Of a stretch of DNA of 64,000 nt, positions 53,453-63,267 are shown one piece after another (position 1 is the stretch's first letter; each line of letters starts with the position of its first letter). Below the pieces are notes generated by a model. That model saw only the letters and a program-made list of their open reading frames with translations, ran no database searches and had not been told where the DNA came from. The position numbers and the translations under genes are program-made. This stretch comes from G963662605 sp963667005 (GTDB lineage: Bacteria > Bacteroidota > Ignavibacteria > Ignavibacteriales > Ignavibacteriaceae): contig OY762937.1 in the NCBI GenBank assembly GCA_963667005.1, forward strand, positions 620,001 through 684,000. Direction: 5' to 3'.

Positions 53453-54619
53453 TTACTCTGACTCTTTTTCCAGTTTCGCATATCTCCAGTAGTTCAGCAA
53501 TGTATATACGGCAAACATGATGAGTAGGTGAATCGCCGCAGGAATAACCAACGGCAGGCTGTTATGTGTTTGTATCATTGCGTTCAGGTTCTGTAAGAAC
53601 GGGCTCCCGGGAATGCAATATGATATTGCTTTAATAACCGGAGGCATTGATGTTAGCGGCCATACATATCCCGATACCATGAAGAACGGATATGATGTGA
53701 AAGCAACTATTACTAATCCCTGTAGTTTGTTCTTCAAGAATGACGAGAGAAACATTGAGAAGCTGACGTGCGCCAACAAGAACAGTACCATCATTCCAAT
53801 AAACACCGGCAGGTTGCCGTTAAAGCCAATCTTAAATGACGGATATGCCGCAAGAAGGACAAAAAAAGTATAGACTGTAAAAAGAACAATATAAAACAAT
53901 CCTTTGCCCATCATGAGAACAGAAACATTTTTCCCTGAGATCCTATATAACTCGCTGAATGTTTTTGTCTCGCGCTCTTTGCCGACACTCTCACCCAATC
54001 CGATGAACAATGTTTGCTGCAGGATAAGAATGAACAATCCCGGCAAAAGAAATCCGCCGTAATTGTCAGCAGTATTAAAGGCAGGACGGATCTCCGGTCT
54101 AATCGGCTCGCTCAGATACTGTGCATTCTCACCGGAAACACCGCTCATTTCAATAAAGTGCTGGGCCGACGACTTGTCATGATATGCTTTGATATCATTT
54201 ATCGCGCGGTTAATGTCATTCGAAACAAGAAACTGCGTGTTATTCAAAAGGACGTTCATGTTTCCGCCCTTTACAGTCTTCACATCGCGTTCATAATCTT
54301 TCGGAATGACCATAACAGCAAAAACATCTCTTTTATATAAGGCCTGTTTTGCTTCTTCAAAATTTCCCGTTACTAATTGCACTCCAAGCATGGAATGTGA
54401 GTTGATCTCGTATGCAAGTCGTTTGGATGAAAGCGATTTATCCAGATCAACTACGGCAACCGGAATTTTCGATTCGGCTTTGTTATAGTAAAACGAGCCG
54501 TAAAAAATCAAATAAAATAATGGAGCAATGAGCAATATCATTATCAAATCGCTGTCGTGCGCGATAAGTCTCAGCTCGCGCTTCATTATCGTTACAAGTC
54601 TATTAAGCAGCGTTGACAT
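53453..54619 (-). CDS. ABC-2 type transporter permease (second of two)
   Basis: 388 residues: one N-terminal helix (residues 22-43), a large extracytoplasmic domain and five C-terminal helices including FLLPGLFILILQQTLFIGLGES and SGYVWPLTSMPPVIKAISYCIPGSPF, the ABC-2/YhhJ plan. The start is the ATG at 54619, inside the end of the upstream permease gene (17-base overlap), so translation is coupled. An upstream start at 54688 would give an odd N-terminus. No ATP-binding gene in the operon. Confidence 0.85.
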   Translation of the reverse strand: MSTLLNRLVTIMKRELRLIAHDSDLIMILLIAPLFYLIFYGSFYYNKAESKIPVAVVDLDKSLSSKRLAYEINSHSMLGVQLVTGNFEEAKQALYKRDVFAVMVIPKDYERDVKTVKGGNMNVLLNNTQFLVSNDINRAINDIKAYHDKSSAQHFIEMSGVSGENAQYLSEPIRPEIRPAFNTADNYGGFLLPGLFILILQQTLFIGLGESVGKERETKTFSELYRISGKNVSVLMMGKGLFYIVLFTVYTFFVLLAAYPSFKIGFNGNLPVFIGMMVLFLLAHVSFSMFLSSFLKNKLQGLVIVAFTSYPFFMVSGYVWPLTSMPPVIKAISYCIPGSPFLQNLNAMIQTHNSLPLVIPAAIHLLIMFAVYTLLNYWRYAKLEKESE

Positions 54620-55766
54620 CGGCAGCTCTCTGTTTCTTGATAAATACAAATAATGAAAGCATATACAGTGCCGACGAAACCGCGGCAATAAGTAACAGCG
54701 TAATCAACTCGCTTTTATATGCAATATACGGAGCGTCCATATATGCCGTCTTGATAAATGCAGCAAGATAAATGGTCATGGGAAAGACCTTGGCAATTGC
54801 AGCAAGTATTCCCGGCATAGCGCTTATCGGAAATGAATAACCGGCAAAAACGAATCCCGGTGTTGTAAGAAACACAGCAATCTCGACACCGAAGAATCTG
54901 TTCTTAACCCACAGCCCAACCAGTGCACCGATAAAATATATGCCGCTCGCGAATAAAAGCATCATCGCGTACGACGTCCATGTCTGATGAAGCACCAATC
55001 CGAAACCATATCTGAAAAGCAAATACAAGGCGGGAATAATAACCGCATATATTGACATGTGTGCAAAATATTTTCCGAGTACCGATTTTACCACATGACG
55101 CTTATCAAATTCCTCCGGATGTTCCAAGCCGTCATTTTCAAAACTGTCATAGGCGGATAGAACTGCTGCAATTAAAACAATCATTTGCAGTGCCGCTATA
55201 AACAGAGGCGGAACCATAAACTCCGCGTAATTATAATATGGATTGAACATGGGATTCGTACGAAGATTCAGTGCGCTCACAATGTTCAAACCCATTGCTT
55301 TCGGAACACCCTTGACTTGTAGCTTCTGCCACAGAGCGCCCGCCGAGACTGTTTTTATAACCGTACTCACATCGCTCAAAATAACATTTGATATAATCAG
55401 ATTGTTTGAGGACTTATAAACAGTAACTGTCGTTTGTTTCCCGCGCTTTACATCACCCTGAAGATTTTCAGGAATGACTATAACTGCATGAACTCTGCGG
55501 CTCAGCAGTTCCTGTTTTACATCAGGCATTGACTCAAGAATATCCGCTACCTTTAATCCTTGCGCTCCGTCTAACGAACGGATGAGCGTGCGCGAAAGTG
55601 CCGTATGATCGTTATCAACGACCACAATAGGCAAATCACGGATGCTTCCCCGCGTGTATACACCCGCAAAGATGAAGAACATCACAAACGGCAATACAAC
55701 CATCATGAGAACATAGGTGTTCTTGGTCAGCAGCCTGCGAAGTTCATTTACATACATCGTTATCAT
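54603..55766 (-). CDS. ABC-2 type transporter permease (first of two)
   Basis: 387 residues with the same plan as the next gene: helix 1 (YVLMMVVLPFVMFFIFAGVY), a periplasmic domain of about 150 residues, then helices with AEFMVPPLFIAALQMIVLIAA and PGFVFAGYSFPISAMPGILAA. The pair resembles YbhS/YbhR of the YbhGFSR exporters, which move drugs with an ATPase (YbhF), an adaptor and TolC. It follows the HlyD-like gene by 13 bases. Confidence 0.85.
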   Translation of the reverse strand: MITMYVNELRRLLTKNTYVLMMVVLPFVMFFIFAGVYTRGSIRDLPIVVVDNDHTALSRTLIRSLDGAQGLKVADILESMPDVKQELLSRRVHAVIVIPENLQGDVKRGKQTTVTVYKSSNNLIISNVILSDVSTVIKTVSAGALWQKLQVKGVPKAMGLNIVSALNLRTNPMFNPYYNYAEFMVPPLFIAALQMIVLIAAVLSAYDSFENDGLEHPEEFDKRHVVKSVLGKYFAHMSIYAVIIPALYLLFRYGFGLVLHQTWTSYAMMLLFASGIYFIGALVGLWVKNRFFGVEIAVFLTTPGFVFAGYSFPISAMPGILAAIAKVFPMTIYLAAFIKTAYMDAPYIAYKSELITLLLIAAVSSALYMLSLFVFIKKQRAADVNAA

Positions 55767-55779
55767 GGTTATCGCTTCG

Positions 55780-56754
55780 TTATTTTTTTACCGTTACACG
55801 AATCGTCATACCGGGACGCAGACCCTCAATTTTGTTTTCCGGCTTAACGCGCACTTCGAATGTTTTCAAATCGAACGAACCTTTTTCGTGTGTCGCTTTC
55901 CATGTGGCATAATCAGCCATAGCCGCGATGTAATAAATTTTCATATCAACTTTTTTATCAAGTGCCGGAATTTCAACCTGAACCGAAGCACCGTTTTTGA
56001 ACTTCGGAAGCAGATCCTCTTTAACATTGAAAGTCACATAATAATCATTCGGATCAACAATCGTGATAACCGGATATCCGGCTGAAATAATCTCGCCTGC
56101 ATCATTCAATTTTTTGTATACTTCACCATCAACGGGACTCTTGATATATAATTCCTTGTGATAAGCATCTATTTCACTGTACGCACTTTCTGCCTGTTCA
56201 TAGAGAGCTTTTGCTCCTGCGATTTCCTCAACGCGCGCACCTTTCTTTGCCATATCGTATCTATCCTTTGCGGCATCCATCTGGGCTTTTGCTGCGTTAA
56301 ACTGCGCTTCTGCCTGATCGCGTTCTTGCGCGGATACTACTTCATCTTTGAAAAGCTTTTGGACACGATTGTAGGTTTTTTGTGCTAGATTATACTGCTC
56401 GCCAGCCTGCAGGTATAGATTCTTCGCGGCGTCAATCTCTTCAGGACGTGCACCATTTGTTGCCATTTGGTATTTTGATAATGCTGCACCAACAAGGCCT
56501 TTACCCTGTCCAAGTTTCGCATCGAATTCTTTGCTTTCAAGAATTATCAACGTATCGCCTTTATGTACAAAATCGCCTTCACTTACTAATAACTTGTCAA
56601 TGCGTCCCGGTATTTTCGATGATACATCAATCTCGTTTGTCTCAACTAAACCGGTTAGCACTTCCGTATTCGACGAATCCGCAAATATGAGGAAGCCGAT
56701 AATGACTACAACAGCGGCGCCGATTAAACCTGCAATAAGTTTTTTATTTTTCAT
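55780..56754 (-). CDS. HlyD family secretion/membrane-fusion protein
   Basis: 324 residues with an N-terminal membrane helix (residues 6-25), a lipoyl half (VSSKIPGRIDKLLVSEGDFVHKGD), a long coiled-coil hairpin (residues 85-205, with duplicated GARPEEIDAAK and GARVEEIAGAK) and the second lipoyl half (IKSPVDGEVYKKLNDAGEII). It bridges the ABC-2 permeases and the TolC-like channel. It overlaps the channel gene by 11 bases. Confidence 0.88.
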   Translation of the reverse strand: MKNKKLIAGLIGAAVVVIIGFLIFADSSNTEVLTGLVETNEIDVSSKIPGRIDKLLVSEGDFVHKGDTLIILESKEFDAKLGQGKGLVGAALSKYQMATNGARPEEIDAAKNLYLQAGEQYNLAQKTYNRVQKLFKDEVVSAQERDQAEAQFNAAKAQMDAAKDRYDMAKKGARVEEIAGAKALYEQAESAYSEIDAYHKELYIKSPVDGEVYKKLNDAGEIISAGYPVITIVDPNDYYVTFNVKEDLLPKFKNGASVQVEIPALDKKVDMKIYYIAAMADYATWKATHEKGSFDLKTFEVRVKPENKIEGLRPGMTIRVTVKK

Positions 56755-58243
56755 TTTTGACCTCTTGATTCCAAAATTCTATAAATTGTTGTGTATGACC
56801 TGCAGCTGTCAGCATATCCAATACATTTCTGTCGTAATCATATAATGCGTTGCATCGGTCGACAGTTGTTTTTTCCAAAAGCACGGTGGCGTCAATAACC
56901 TCAAGTGTTATTCCACTGCCGGCTTCAAACCGTTTTTCAGCAGCACGTAAATTTTCCGTCGCCAGATCAACATTTGTTCCCAGCTTATCATAGCGTGACT
57001 TTGCCGCATTTTTCTGCTGATAGGCTTTATTCAGCCAGATAGATATTTTCTGTTCAGTGTCCTTCTTCATAAAAGCGACTTCGCTTTCGAGATGATCAGC
57101 TGCTTGCAGCTTCTCATAATCTTTAAATCCATTAAAGAGGCTGTACTGCAGTTTTACACCAACTACCCAGCGTGGTTCTAATGCCGATAGATATTCAGGC
57201 AGAGCTTCGTACTTTCCAAAGGCAAATATCGAGGGAAGAAAGTTCGAACGGATAGCTGCATAGTTTTCACCTGCAGCGTCCTTTTTCTTATCTATATATT
57301 GCAAATACGGCTGGTCGGTCAATGCCTGTTCTTTCAGTTCATCAAGCGTGTAGTTTGCCGGGTGATAAGTCAAGGTCTCTGCAACGGTTACACTATCTGC
57401 TGCATTCAGTCCGGTGTATTCTTTTAATACCGTAAGGGCAACATCAAATTTTGCTTTATCATCTGTCAAATTCTGTTCAGCTTCAGCAACCGCAACTTCA
57501 GCACGGAGTAATTGATACTTTGGTATCATGCCTTCGTTATATAACTTGTCCGCACGGTCACGATGCTTTTTGACCGCCTGAAGCACGCTTTCACGTACGC
57601 GAATGACATCATTCAATAATACACAACCGAGATACGCCTCACTTGTTTCCTTAGTAACATCATCTTCTATCCGCTTTGCTTCAATCTTTGCGGCCTCAAG
57701 TTCATCATTCGCAGCATTTTTTGCGGCCAACAATTTTCCGCCGAGAAATAAAGGTTGAACAGCAGTAAATGTTAAATATTTGTTGTCCTGTCTTTTTAAT
57801 TCTTCCTCGAACGATGGTATCTGTGCATATAGCCCTGTTTTGCTCGCGTTAAAAACCGCAGCTTGCTGTGCGGCACTCAACGGAGCACCCCCGGCCAGAA
57901 TAGTGCCGATGTTTTTCAACTGCACCATGTTCTGTGCCTGAACATTAACAATGACATCGCGAATAGGATTTAAATCCATGGTCAACGGATCATCAAAGTG
58001 GTTATAGGTAGCCTCAAACTGAACCGAAGGAAGAAAATTTCCCCAGGACTCCAGTTTACCGGCTTTCTTTTGTTCAATCTTTTCCGCGTATTGTTTTATG
58101 CGCGGGTCATGACCTTTTGCAAGAGTAACTGCTTGCTGTAAGGTTAGATGCTGTGGGTAGACCGCTATTCCGTATAACACACAAAGTACCGGGATCAGCT
58201 TCAACACAACATCGTTTCTCGTTATTTTTGATATATGAATCAT
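56744..58243 (-). CDS. TolC family outer-membrane channel of the ABC-2 exporter
   Basis: 499 residues, signal peptide ending near residue 30, and the two helical repeats of outer membrane efflux proteins (LTLQQAVTLAKGHDPRIKQYAEKI at the start; KSRYDKLGTNVDLATENLRAAEKRFEAGSG near the end). It forms the exit duct. First structural gene after the TetR-like regulator, 75 bases away; it is followed with an 11-base overlap by the HlyD gene. Confidence 0.85.
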   Translation of the reverse strand: MIHISKITRNDVVLKLIPVLCVLYGIAVYPQHLTLQQAVTLAKGHDPRIKQYAEKIEQKKAGKLESWGNFLPSVQFEATYNHFDDPLTMDLNPIRDVIVNVQAQNMVQLKNIGTILAGGAPLSAAQQAAVFNASKTGLYAQIPSFEEELKRQDNKYLTFTAVQPLFLGGKLLAAKNAANDELEAAKIEAKRIEDDVTKETSEAYLGCVLLNDVIRVRESVLQAVKKHRDRADKLYNEGMIPKYQLLRAEVAVAEAEQNLTDDKAKFDVALTVLKEYTGLNAADSVTVAETLTYHPANYTLDELKEQALTDQPYLQYIDKKKDAAGENYAAIRSNFLPSIFAFGKYEALPEYLSALEPRWVVGVKLQYSLFNGFKDYEKLQAADHLESEVAFMKKDTEQKISIWLNKAYQQKNAAKSRYDKLGTNVDLATENLRAAEKRFEAGSGITLEVIDATVLLEKTTVDRCNALYDYDRNVLDMLTAAGHTQQFIEFWNQEVKNEK

Positions 58244-58318
58244 GTTTCAATAATGCCCATAGTTTTATATAATATCGTTTTCCTAATTTTTTTTACCGTT
58301 TATTCAACAGTATCTTGC

Positions 58319-58906
58319 TTAAATATTTACGCCTTTGTGCGCCAGCAATTTCAACTGGTCACGAATCTCAGCAAGCGAGTAACTTGATGGATCAAGTGCC
58401 CATGCCTGGATGCATCCGCTGATACCGCCCATTAAATATTTTCTTAAGATGAAAACATTAACCGACGGATTGAATACACCTGATGCGATTCCCTGAGAAA
58501 TTATATTCTGCCCGGTCTGAATAAATTTTTCAAAATATGGTGTGAACTTATCAGGATAATCACGGATAAGAACATTCTGCTCGTGTGCAAATACAAGTGC
58601 CAGATCCTGATTCTCTGTGAACAGATTAAAGACAAGATCAATAAGCGCTTCAAGCTTTTGCGATGGTGATATCGCAGCATCCTGTTCGACTAATTCCAGT
58701 TTCTCATACAGTTCTTTCCATACATTATCGAAAATTGCAAAGATGATTTGCAGTTTGTTTTCGTAATATGAATATATGCTGCCGGTTGCTACACCTGCGA
58801 GTTCGGCGATCTTATGAATCTTTGCACCGTAATATCCATTTTCAGCAATAACCTTTATTGCTGCTTCGATGATGGCTTTTTCTTTATTTCCTTCTCTTAC
58901 TCTCAT
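58319..58906 (-). CDS. TetR/AcrR family regulator of the exporter operon
   Basis: About 195 residues. The N-terminal helix-turn-helix (EAAIKVIAENGYYGAKIHKIAELAGVATGSIYSYY) is typical of TetR; the C-terminal ligand-binding part is of the kind found in FadR/AcrR-like proteins. It is the first gene of the exporter operon and probably represses it until a ligand binds. ATG at 58906 has GGAAAG about 6 bases upstream; a TTG four codons earlier is possible. Confidence 0.87.
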   Translation of the reverse strand: MRVREGNKEKAIIEAAIKVIAENGYYGAKIHKIAELAGVATGSIYSYYENKLQIIFAIFDNVWKELYEKLELVEQDAAISPSQKLEALIDLVFNLFTENQDLALVFAHEQNVLIRDYPDKFTPYFEKFIQTGQNIISQGIASGVFNPSVNVFILRKYLMGGISGCIQAWALDPSSYSLAEIRDQLKLLAHKGVNI

Positions 58907-59200
58907 ATGTCTTTCCAAGTGAATATTGAACCACTATTCAAATTTAATCAATCCGAGGATTTTTGTCAAGGGAAAAATGAACATTTTCTTTAAATGATTC
59001 GTCTTTCATTAATATTACCCTGTTTTTGGCCTTTTTATTACATGTTGAATATGCTGTTGCGCTAATTCAAAAATAATACTGTAGACAATTTCTCACCTTT
59101 TTATTCAAATAGTGAATTTGTAAAATTGCCTGACGAAAAACACCTGAAAAAAAAGATGCTACATACAAAGAAATAATACACAGCTATTGGCATGAATATT
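58907..59200. other. A/T-rich intergenic region upstream of tetR
   Basis: No gene is visible. It should hold the tetR promoter and its operator on the minus strand, but no palindromic operator stood out on reading. Confidence 0.4.
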
Positions 59201-59240
59201 TAAAATGACACAGGATCCGAAAGGATCCTGTGTTATTTTA
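59201..59240. terminator. Strong hairpin after rarA
   Basis: ACACAGGATCC pairs with GGATCCTGTGT around a GAAA tetraloop; outer TAAAAT/ATTTTA extends the stem. It lies 15 bases after the rarA stop (minus strand) and probably ends that transcript. The T run is short. Confidence 0.65.
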
Positions 59241-59255
59241 AAAACAAATATTCGT

Positions 59256-60554
59256 TTAATACTTCTTCAGTTTCTTCCAGAGCGACATGAGTCTGTCGCG
59301 TAAATTCTTTTCTTGTCCGATATTGGTAGGATGATAATATTGCTTTCCTTTTAACTCTTCCGGCAGGTAATTTTCTTCAACGAAGTGGTTATCATAATCG
59401 TGCGCATATTTATACTCTTTTCCGTAACCAAGATTTTTCATAAATCCGGTTGGTGCATTGCGCAAATGAATCGGCACCTGATATAACGGTTTTTCGCGGA
59501 CATCACGCAGCGCCGCATCAATCCCCAGATACGCAGCATTACTTTTCGGTGATGATGCCAGATATGTTGCGCACTGGGCCAGTATAATTCGGGCTTCGGG
59601 CATACCGATTTTTTCAATCGCGGAAAAACATGCTTCGGCAAGCACGAGTCCGTTTGGCGAAGCATTCCCGATATCCTCCGATGCAAGGACAACCAATCTT
59701 CGTGCGATAAATAGTGGGTCTTCTCCCCCCTCAATCATTCGCGCCATCCAGTATAAGGCCGCATCCGGATCACTTCCCCGCACGCTTTTAATAAAAGCCG
59801 AAATTATGTTATAGTGTTCTTCGCCGCCCTTATCATATAAGATATTCTTTTTCTGAATGACGGTCTCAAAAACATCTTTGTTTAATAGGACATCTTCAGT
59901 ATTGTTTTTCGAAAGAGTATATAACACAGAAGCTTCAAGAATGTTCAACAGCACCCTTGCATCACCGCCGGAAAGGAATATCAGAAAATCTTCATTCTCA
60001 ATGGTAATTTTATATTTGGCAAGAAATTCATCGGTCTCAACAGCATGCCGGATAATGCTGTGCAAATCCTCCTGCTGCAATGCTTCCAATACGAATATGC
60101 GCAGACGGGAGCGCAACGCTGAGATAATTTCAAATGAGGGATTTTCAGTCGTGGCACCGATAAGAATGATAGTTCCTGATTCAACTGCACCCAACAGGGC
60201 ATCCTGTTGAGACTTGTTGAAGCGGTGAATCTCATCAATGAACAGTATGGTTTTCTTACCCTGTTCTTTGTTAGTGTCAGCTTCTTTGATAATTTCCCGG
60301 ATATCACGGACACCTGATGAAACAGCATTGATCTGATGGAACACCGAATCGGTACGTTCGGCTATCAATCGTGCGATGGTCGTCTTACCTGTACCCGGAG
60401 GCCCCCACAATGCAAATGATGAAACAGTATCTGTTTCAATCATCATGGCTATCGGTTTGCCGGCACCAAGCAAATGCTGCTGCCCGGCAATATCTTGTAA
60501 CTGTTTCGGCCGCACCCGTTCAGCAAGCGGGGTCGAAGGATATTGAATATTCAC
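59256..60554 (-). CDS. rarA: Replication-associated recombination protein A (RarA/MgsA)
   Basis: 432-residue AAA+ ATPase related to clamp loaders. Walker A GPPGTGKTT near residue 52, Walker B LFIDEIHRFNKSQQDALLGAVE and sensor 1 (IGATTENPSFEI) are present; the C-terminal region has MIEGGEDPLFIARRLVVLASEDIGNA, the oligomerisation domain. It acts at stalled forks. It follows the GH13 gene by 8 bases. Confidence 0.95.
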   Translation of the reverse strand: MNIQYPSTPLAERVRPKQLQDIAGQQHLLGAGKPIAMMIETDTVSSFALWGPPGTGKTTIARLIAERTDSVFHQINAVSSGVRDIREIIKEADTNKEQGKKTILFIDEIHRFNKSQQDALLGAVESGTIILIGATTENPSFEIISALRSRLRIFVLEALQQEDLHSIIRHAVETDEFLAKYKITIENEDFLIFLSGGDARVLLNILEASVLYTLSKNNTEDVLLNKDVFETVIQKKNILYDKGGEEHYNIISAFIKSVRGSDPDAALYWMARMIEGGEDPLFIARRLVVLASEDIGNASPNGLVLAEACFSAIEKIGMPEARIILAQCATYLASSPKSNAAYLGIDAALRDVREKPLYQVPIHLRNAPTGFMKNLGYGKEYKYAHDYDNHFVEENYLPEELKGKQYYHPTNIGQEKNLRDRLMSLWKKLKKY

Positions 60555-60562
60555 AATGCGTT

Positions 60563-62353
60563 TTATAGTTTATATATAGCGACCGACCTGCCCCAAAGAC
60601 TAATGCGCAGATTGTTATCGCTCAATTTTATTTTATCACCGACGTTAACATCAATGACTTCTTTTTTATCAACATGAAAATCGAAAATCTCAGTCTGATT
60701 ACTGAGGTTGAAAAGGACAAGAACTTTATCATCTTTATACTGACGGATAAAACCGAACACATATTTGTTTTCGTGCAGCGGCAAAAATTCCACCGTCCCG
60801 TATTTCAGCGCGGGGCTGAAGTTATGGATGGAGATCATCTTTTTATAATATGCCAATAAGTCCTTATTGACCTGTACTTTGTACTTTCCAAAACCGGTGT
60901 GAAAACCTGTGGCAGCGTTTACGACTTCATCTTTATAATCCAGCTCATCCCACACCATCGGCTTACGGTCGTGCGGATCATCCGCTCCCCACATACCAAC
61001 TTCGTCACCATAATAGATCATCGGGCTGCCGCGATAGGTCATTTGGAATGCAAGCACAAGCTTCATTGTTTCATAATCCTCTTTGGATGGCTTCCCGGGA
61101 TTATATGAAGGATTTCTTGCATCGCCGTCATGCTCATACTGGCGGTCGGGATTTGCAATAATAGAAATAAGCCGCTCAGTGTCGTGGGAGTCAACTAAGT
61201 TCTGTAACGAATACAAATTTGCTTCGGGATATGTCGCGTCTATTTCTTTTAATTTAGCGACAAGTGTTTCCGATGTAATTTGTTTATTCTTTGCCGCAAA
61301 GAAGTCGTTAACCTGATAAGCAAAATTGTAATTCATCAAAGCATCAAAGACGCCATGCTCGCCGATAAAGTCAGGTGACAGTTCCCATAGCTCGCCGATA
61401 ATAACTGCTTGCGGGTTTACCGTCTTTACGAGAGTGTGCCAATCAGCCCAAAATCCGAGCGGCACTTCACGTGCAACATCCAGTCTCCAACCGTCAATAC
61501 CGTCTGAAGGATCGCCGTCACCATTCGGATCGAGCCATTTCTTTGTTGCCGCAAGTATGTAATTCTTTACCCCGGTTTGCAAATTTTCTTTTGTGCGGTT
61601 AAACTCCGGCAGCGACTTCGTTCCCCACCAGCCTTTATAATCAAATTCATTTTTCGCAGTTGCCGGATCATCAAGCTGTTTGATCTGATACCAATCGTAG
61701 TATGGAGAAGCTTTTCCATTTTTTATAATATCCTGAAATGCCCAGAACTGCACGCCTGTATGATTGAACACGCCATCAATTACAACTTTGATTTTCCGCT
61801 TATGTGCTTCATCTAACAGCTTAAAAAACAATTTATCCGCGGCAGTCACTTTCCATGTTTCCGGTTTATCGGGAGTTTCGGAATCCATGAGTTTTTTATC
61901 ACCGACCGGATCAGGTCCAAAATTTATATCTACATGGTGATATGATGAGCCGTCGTATTTATGGAGCGATACTGCTTCGAATATCGGATTGAGATAAATG
62001 GCGCCGATACCCAGCCCTTTTAAATAATCAAGCTTGTTGATAATCCCCTGCAGGTCACCACCGTATCTTCTAAACTGTACATTTGCACTAAAATCTTCAC
62101 TCAATTCGCTTTCCCATGAAGCTTCTGTAAACCAGTTAGATGTCCACGGGGTAATAGACCAGTCATCGGGTTTACGTTTCAAATCATTTGCAAAAACTTT
62201 ATTGGCTGTTGGTTCATTTGCTGTATCACCGTCGCAAAATCGCTCAGGAAATATCTGATACCATACAACCCCCTTTGACCATTCGGGCACCTGCGCACTA
62301 ATATGCGCGGCGGTAAAAACAAAAAGAAAAAATACTACGGATCTTTTACTCAT
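60563..62353 (-). CDS. Secreted GH13 alpha-amylase family enzyme (neopullulanase/cyclomaltodextrinase-like)
   Basis: 596 residues with a signal peptide (residues 1-20, ending HISAQ). The GH13 catalytic triad is visible: Asp292 (GWRLDVAREV), Glu321 (IGELWE) and Asp391 (DSHDTERL), with the barrel motif IDGVFNHTG. It cleaves alpha-glucans or maltodextrins in the periplasm or outside. Its start overlaps the stop of the RmlD-like gene by 4 bases (ATGA), so it is coupled to it. Confidence 0.88.
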   Translation of the reverse strand: MSKRSVVFFLFVFTAAHISAQVPEWSKGVVWYQIFPERFCDGDTANEPTANKVFANDLKRKPDDWSITPWTSNWFTEASWESELSEDFSANVQFRRYGGDLQGIINKLDYLKGLGIGAIYLNPIFEAVSLHKYDGSSYHHVDINFGPDPVGDKKLMDSETPDKPETWKVTAADKLFFKLLDEAHKRKIKVVIDGVFNHTGVQFWAFQDIIKNGKASPYYDWYQIKQLDDPATAKNEFDYKGWWGTKSLPEFNRTKENLQTGVKNYILAATKKWLDPNGDGDPSDGIDGWRLDVAREVPLGFWADWHTLVKTVNPQAVIIGELWELSPDFIGEHGVFDALMNYNFAYQVNDFFAAKNKQITSETLVAKLKEIDATYPEANLYSLQNLVDSHDTERLISIIANPDRQYEHDGDARNPSYNPGKPSKEDYETMKLVLAFQMTYRGSPMIYYGDEVGMWGADDPHDRKPMVWDELDYKDEVVNAATGFHTGFGKYKVQVNKDLLAYYKKMISIHNFSPALKYGTVEFLPLHENKYVFGFIRQYKDDKVLVLFNLSNQTEIFDFHVDKKEVIDVNVGDKIKLSDNNLRISLWGRSVAIYKL

Positions 62354-63267
62354 AGCTGAAGCTCTTTCTTCATCAATTGAAGTGACGCATCCAAATCAAT
62401 CGGCGAATAACCCAATTCGGTTTGTGCTTTCCCAATATTCAGTCCACCGCGCAAAGGACGCGGTGCGGGCTGTTTCAATTCCGGTGTTGTTATTGTAGTT
62501 ATCAACGACCGGTCGAGATTAAATACCTCTGCAATGCGCAGTGTAAATTCGTAACGGGACAAGTACTCTTTCCCCGCGATGTTATAGATACCGTAATTTT
62601 TATTAGTGACAATCGTATCCATCGCGATAACAATATCATCTATAAAGGTCGGATTATTATATTGGTCGGTAACTATTCTGATAGTTTCGCCTTTGCGGTT
62701 AGTTTCCACGACCCAACGGACAAAATCTAGTCTGCCGTTCGGGATTATGCCGTATAAAACATTCGTGCGAATAATGGTGTAATTTGCACCGCTTGCAATC
62801 AGTTCATATTCACCTGCGAGTTTAGACATACCGTAATAATTAATCGGATGTACCGGTTCGTCTTCAGCATAAAGACCGCGTTCACCGTCAAACAGATAAT
62901 CAGTTGATACATGAACTACATGCGCGTTTGTATCCCTGCCCGCCTCTGCAATATAACCGACTCCGTTTGCATTAATTTTCCAGGCAATATCTTTTTCCGA
63001 TTCGGACTTATCAACGTTGGTATAAGCAGAAGCATTAATAATAACATCGGGGTCAAAATCTTTAACGACCTTATGAATTGCTTCGCGATCGGTAAAATCC
63101 GCTTTTGTATATGTTACTCCCGGGAATTCAATAGTTGTCGCGATATCCGCGCCAAGGATTTCCCATCCTGATTGCTCCGAAAAATATTTTGCTGTACGCT
63201 GGCCAAGCATGCCGCTTGTTCCGAATATCAATAACTTACGCTTCGCCGAATTGCTTTGAGACGTCAT
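62350..63267 (-). CDS. dTDP-4-dehydrorhamnose reductase-like SDR (RmlD family)
   Basis: About 305 residues with the NAD(P) motif GTSGMLGQ, VHVSTDYLFDGERG and YGMSKLAGE, which is the RmlD pattern (YxxxK active site). In its usual role it finishes dTDP-L-rhamnose, but no rmlABC genes are in the window, so a different nucleotide sugar is possible. The ATG at 63267 has AAAGG upstream and lies within the 3' end of the PfkB gene (32-base overlap). Confidence 0.8.
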   Translation of the reverse strand: MTSQSNSAKRKLLIFGTSGMLGQRTAKYFSEQSGWEILGADIATTIEFPGVTYTKADFTDREAIHKVVKDFDPDVIINASAYTNVDKSESEKDIAWKINANGVGYIAEAGRDTNAHVVHVSTDYLFDGERGLYAEDEPVHPINYYGMSKLAGEYELIASGANYTIIRTNVLYGIIPNGRLDFVRWVVETNRKGETIRIVTDQYNNPTFIDDIVIAMDTIVTNKNYGIYNIAGKEYLSRYEFTLRIAEVFNLDRSLITTITTPELKQPAPRPLRGGLNIGKAQTELGYSPIDLDASLQLMKKELQL

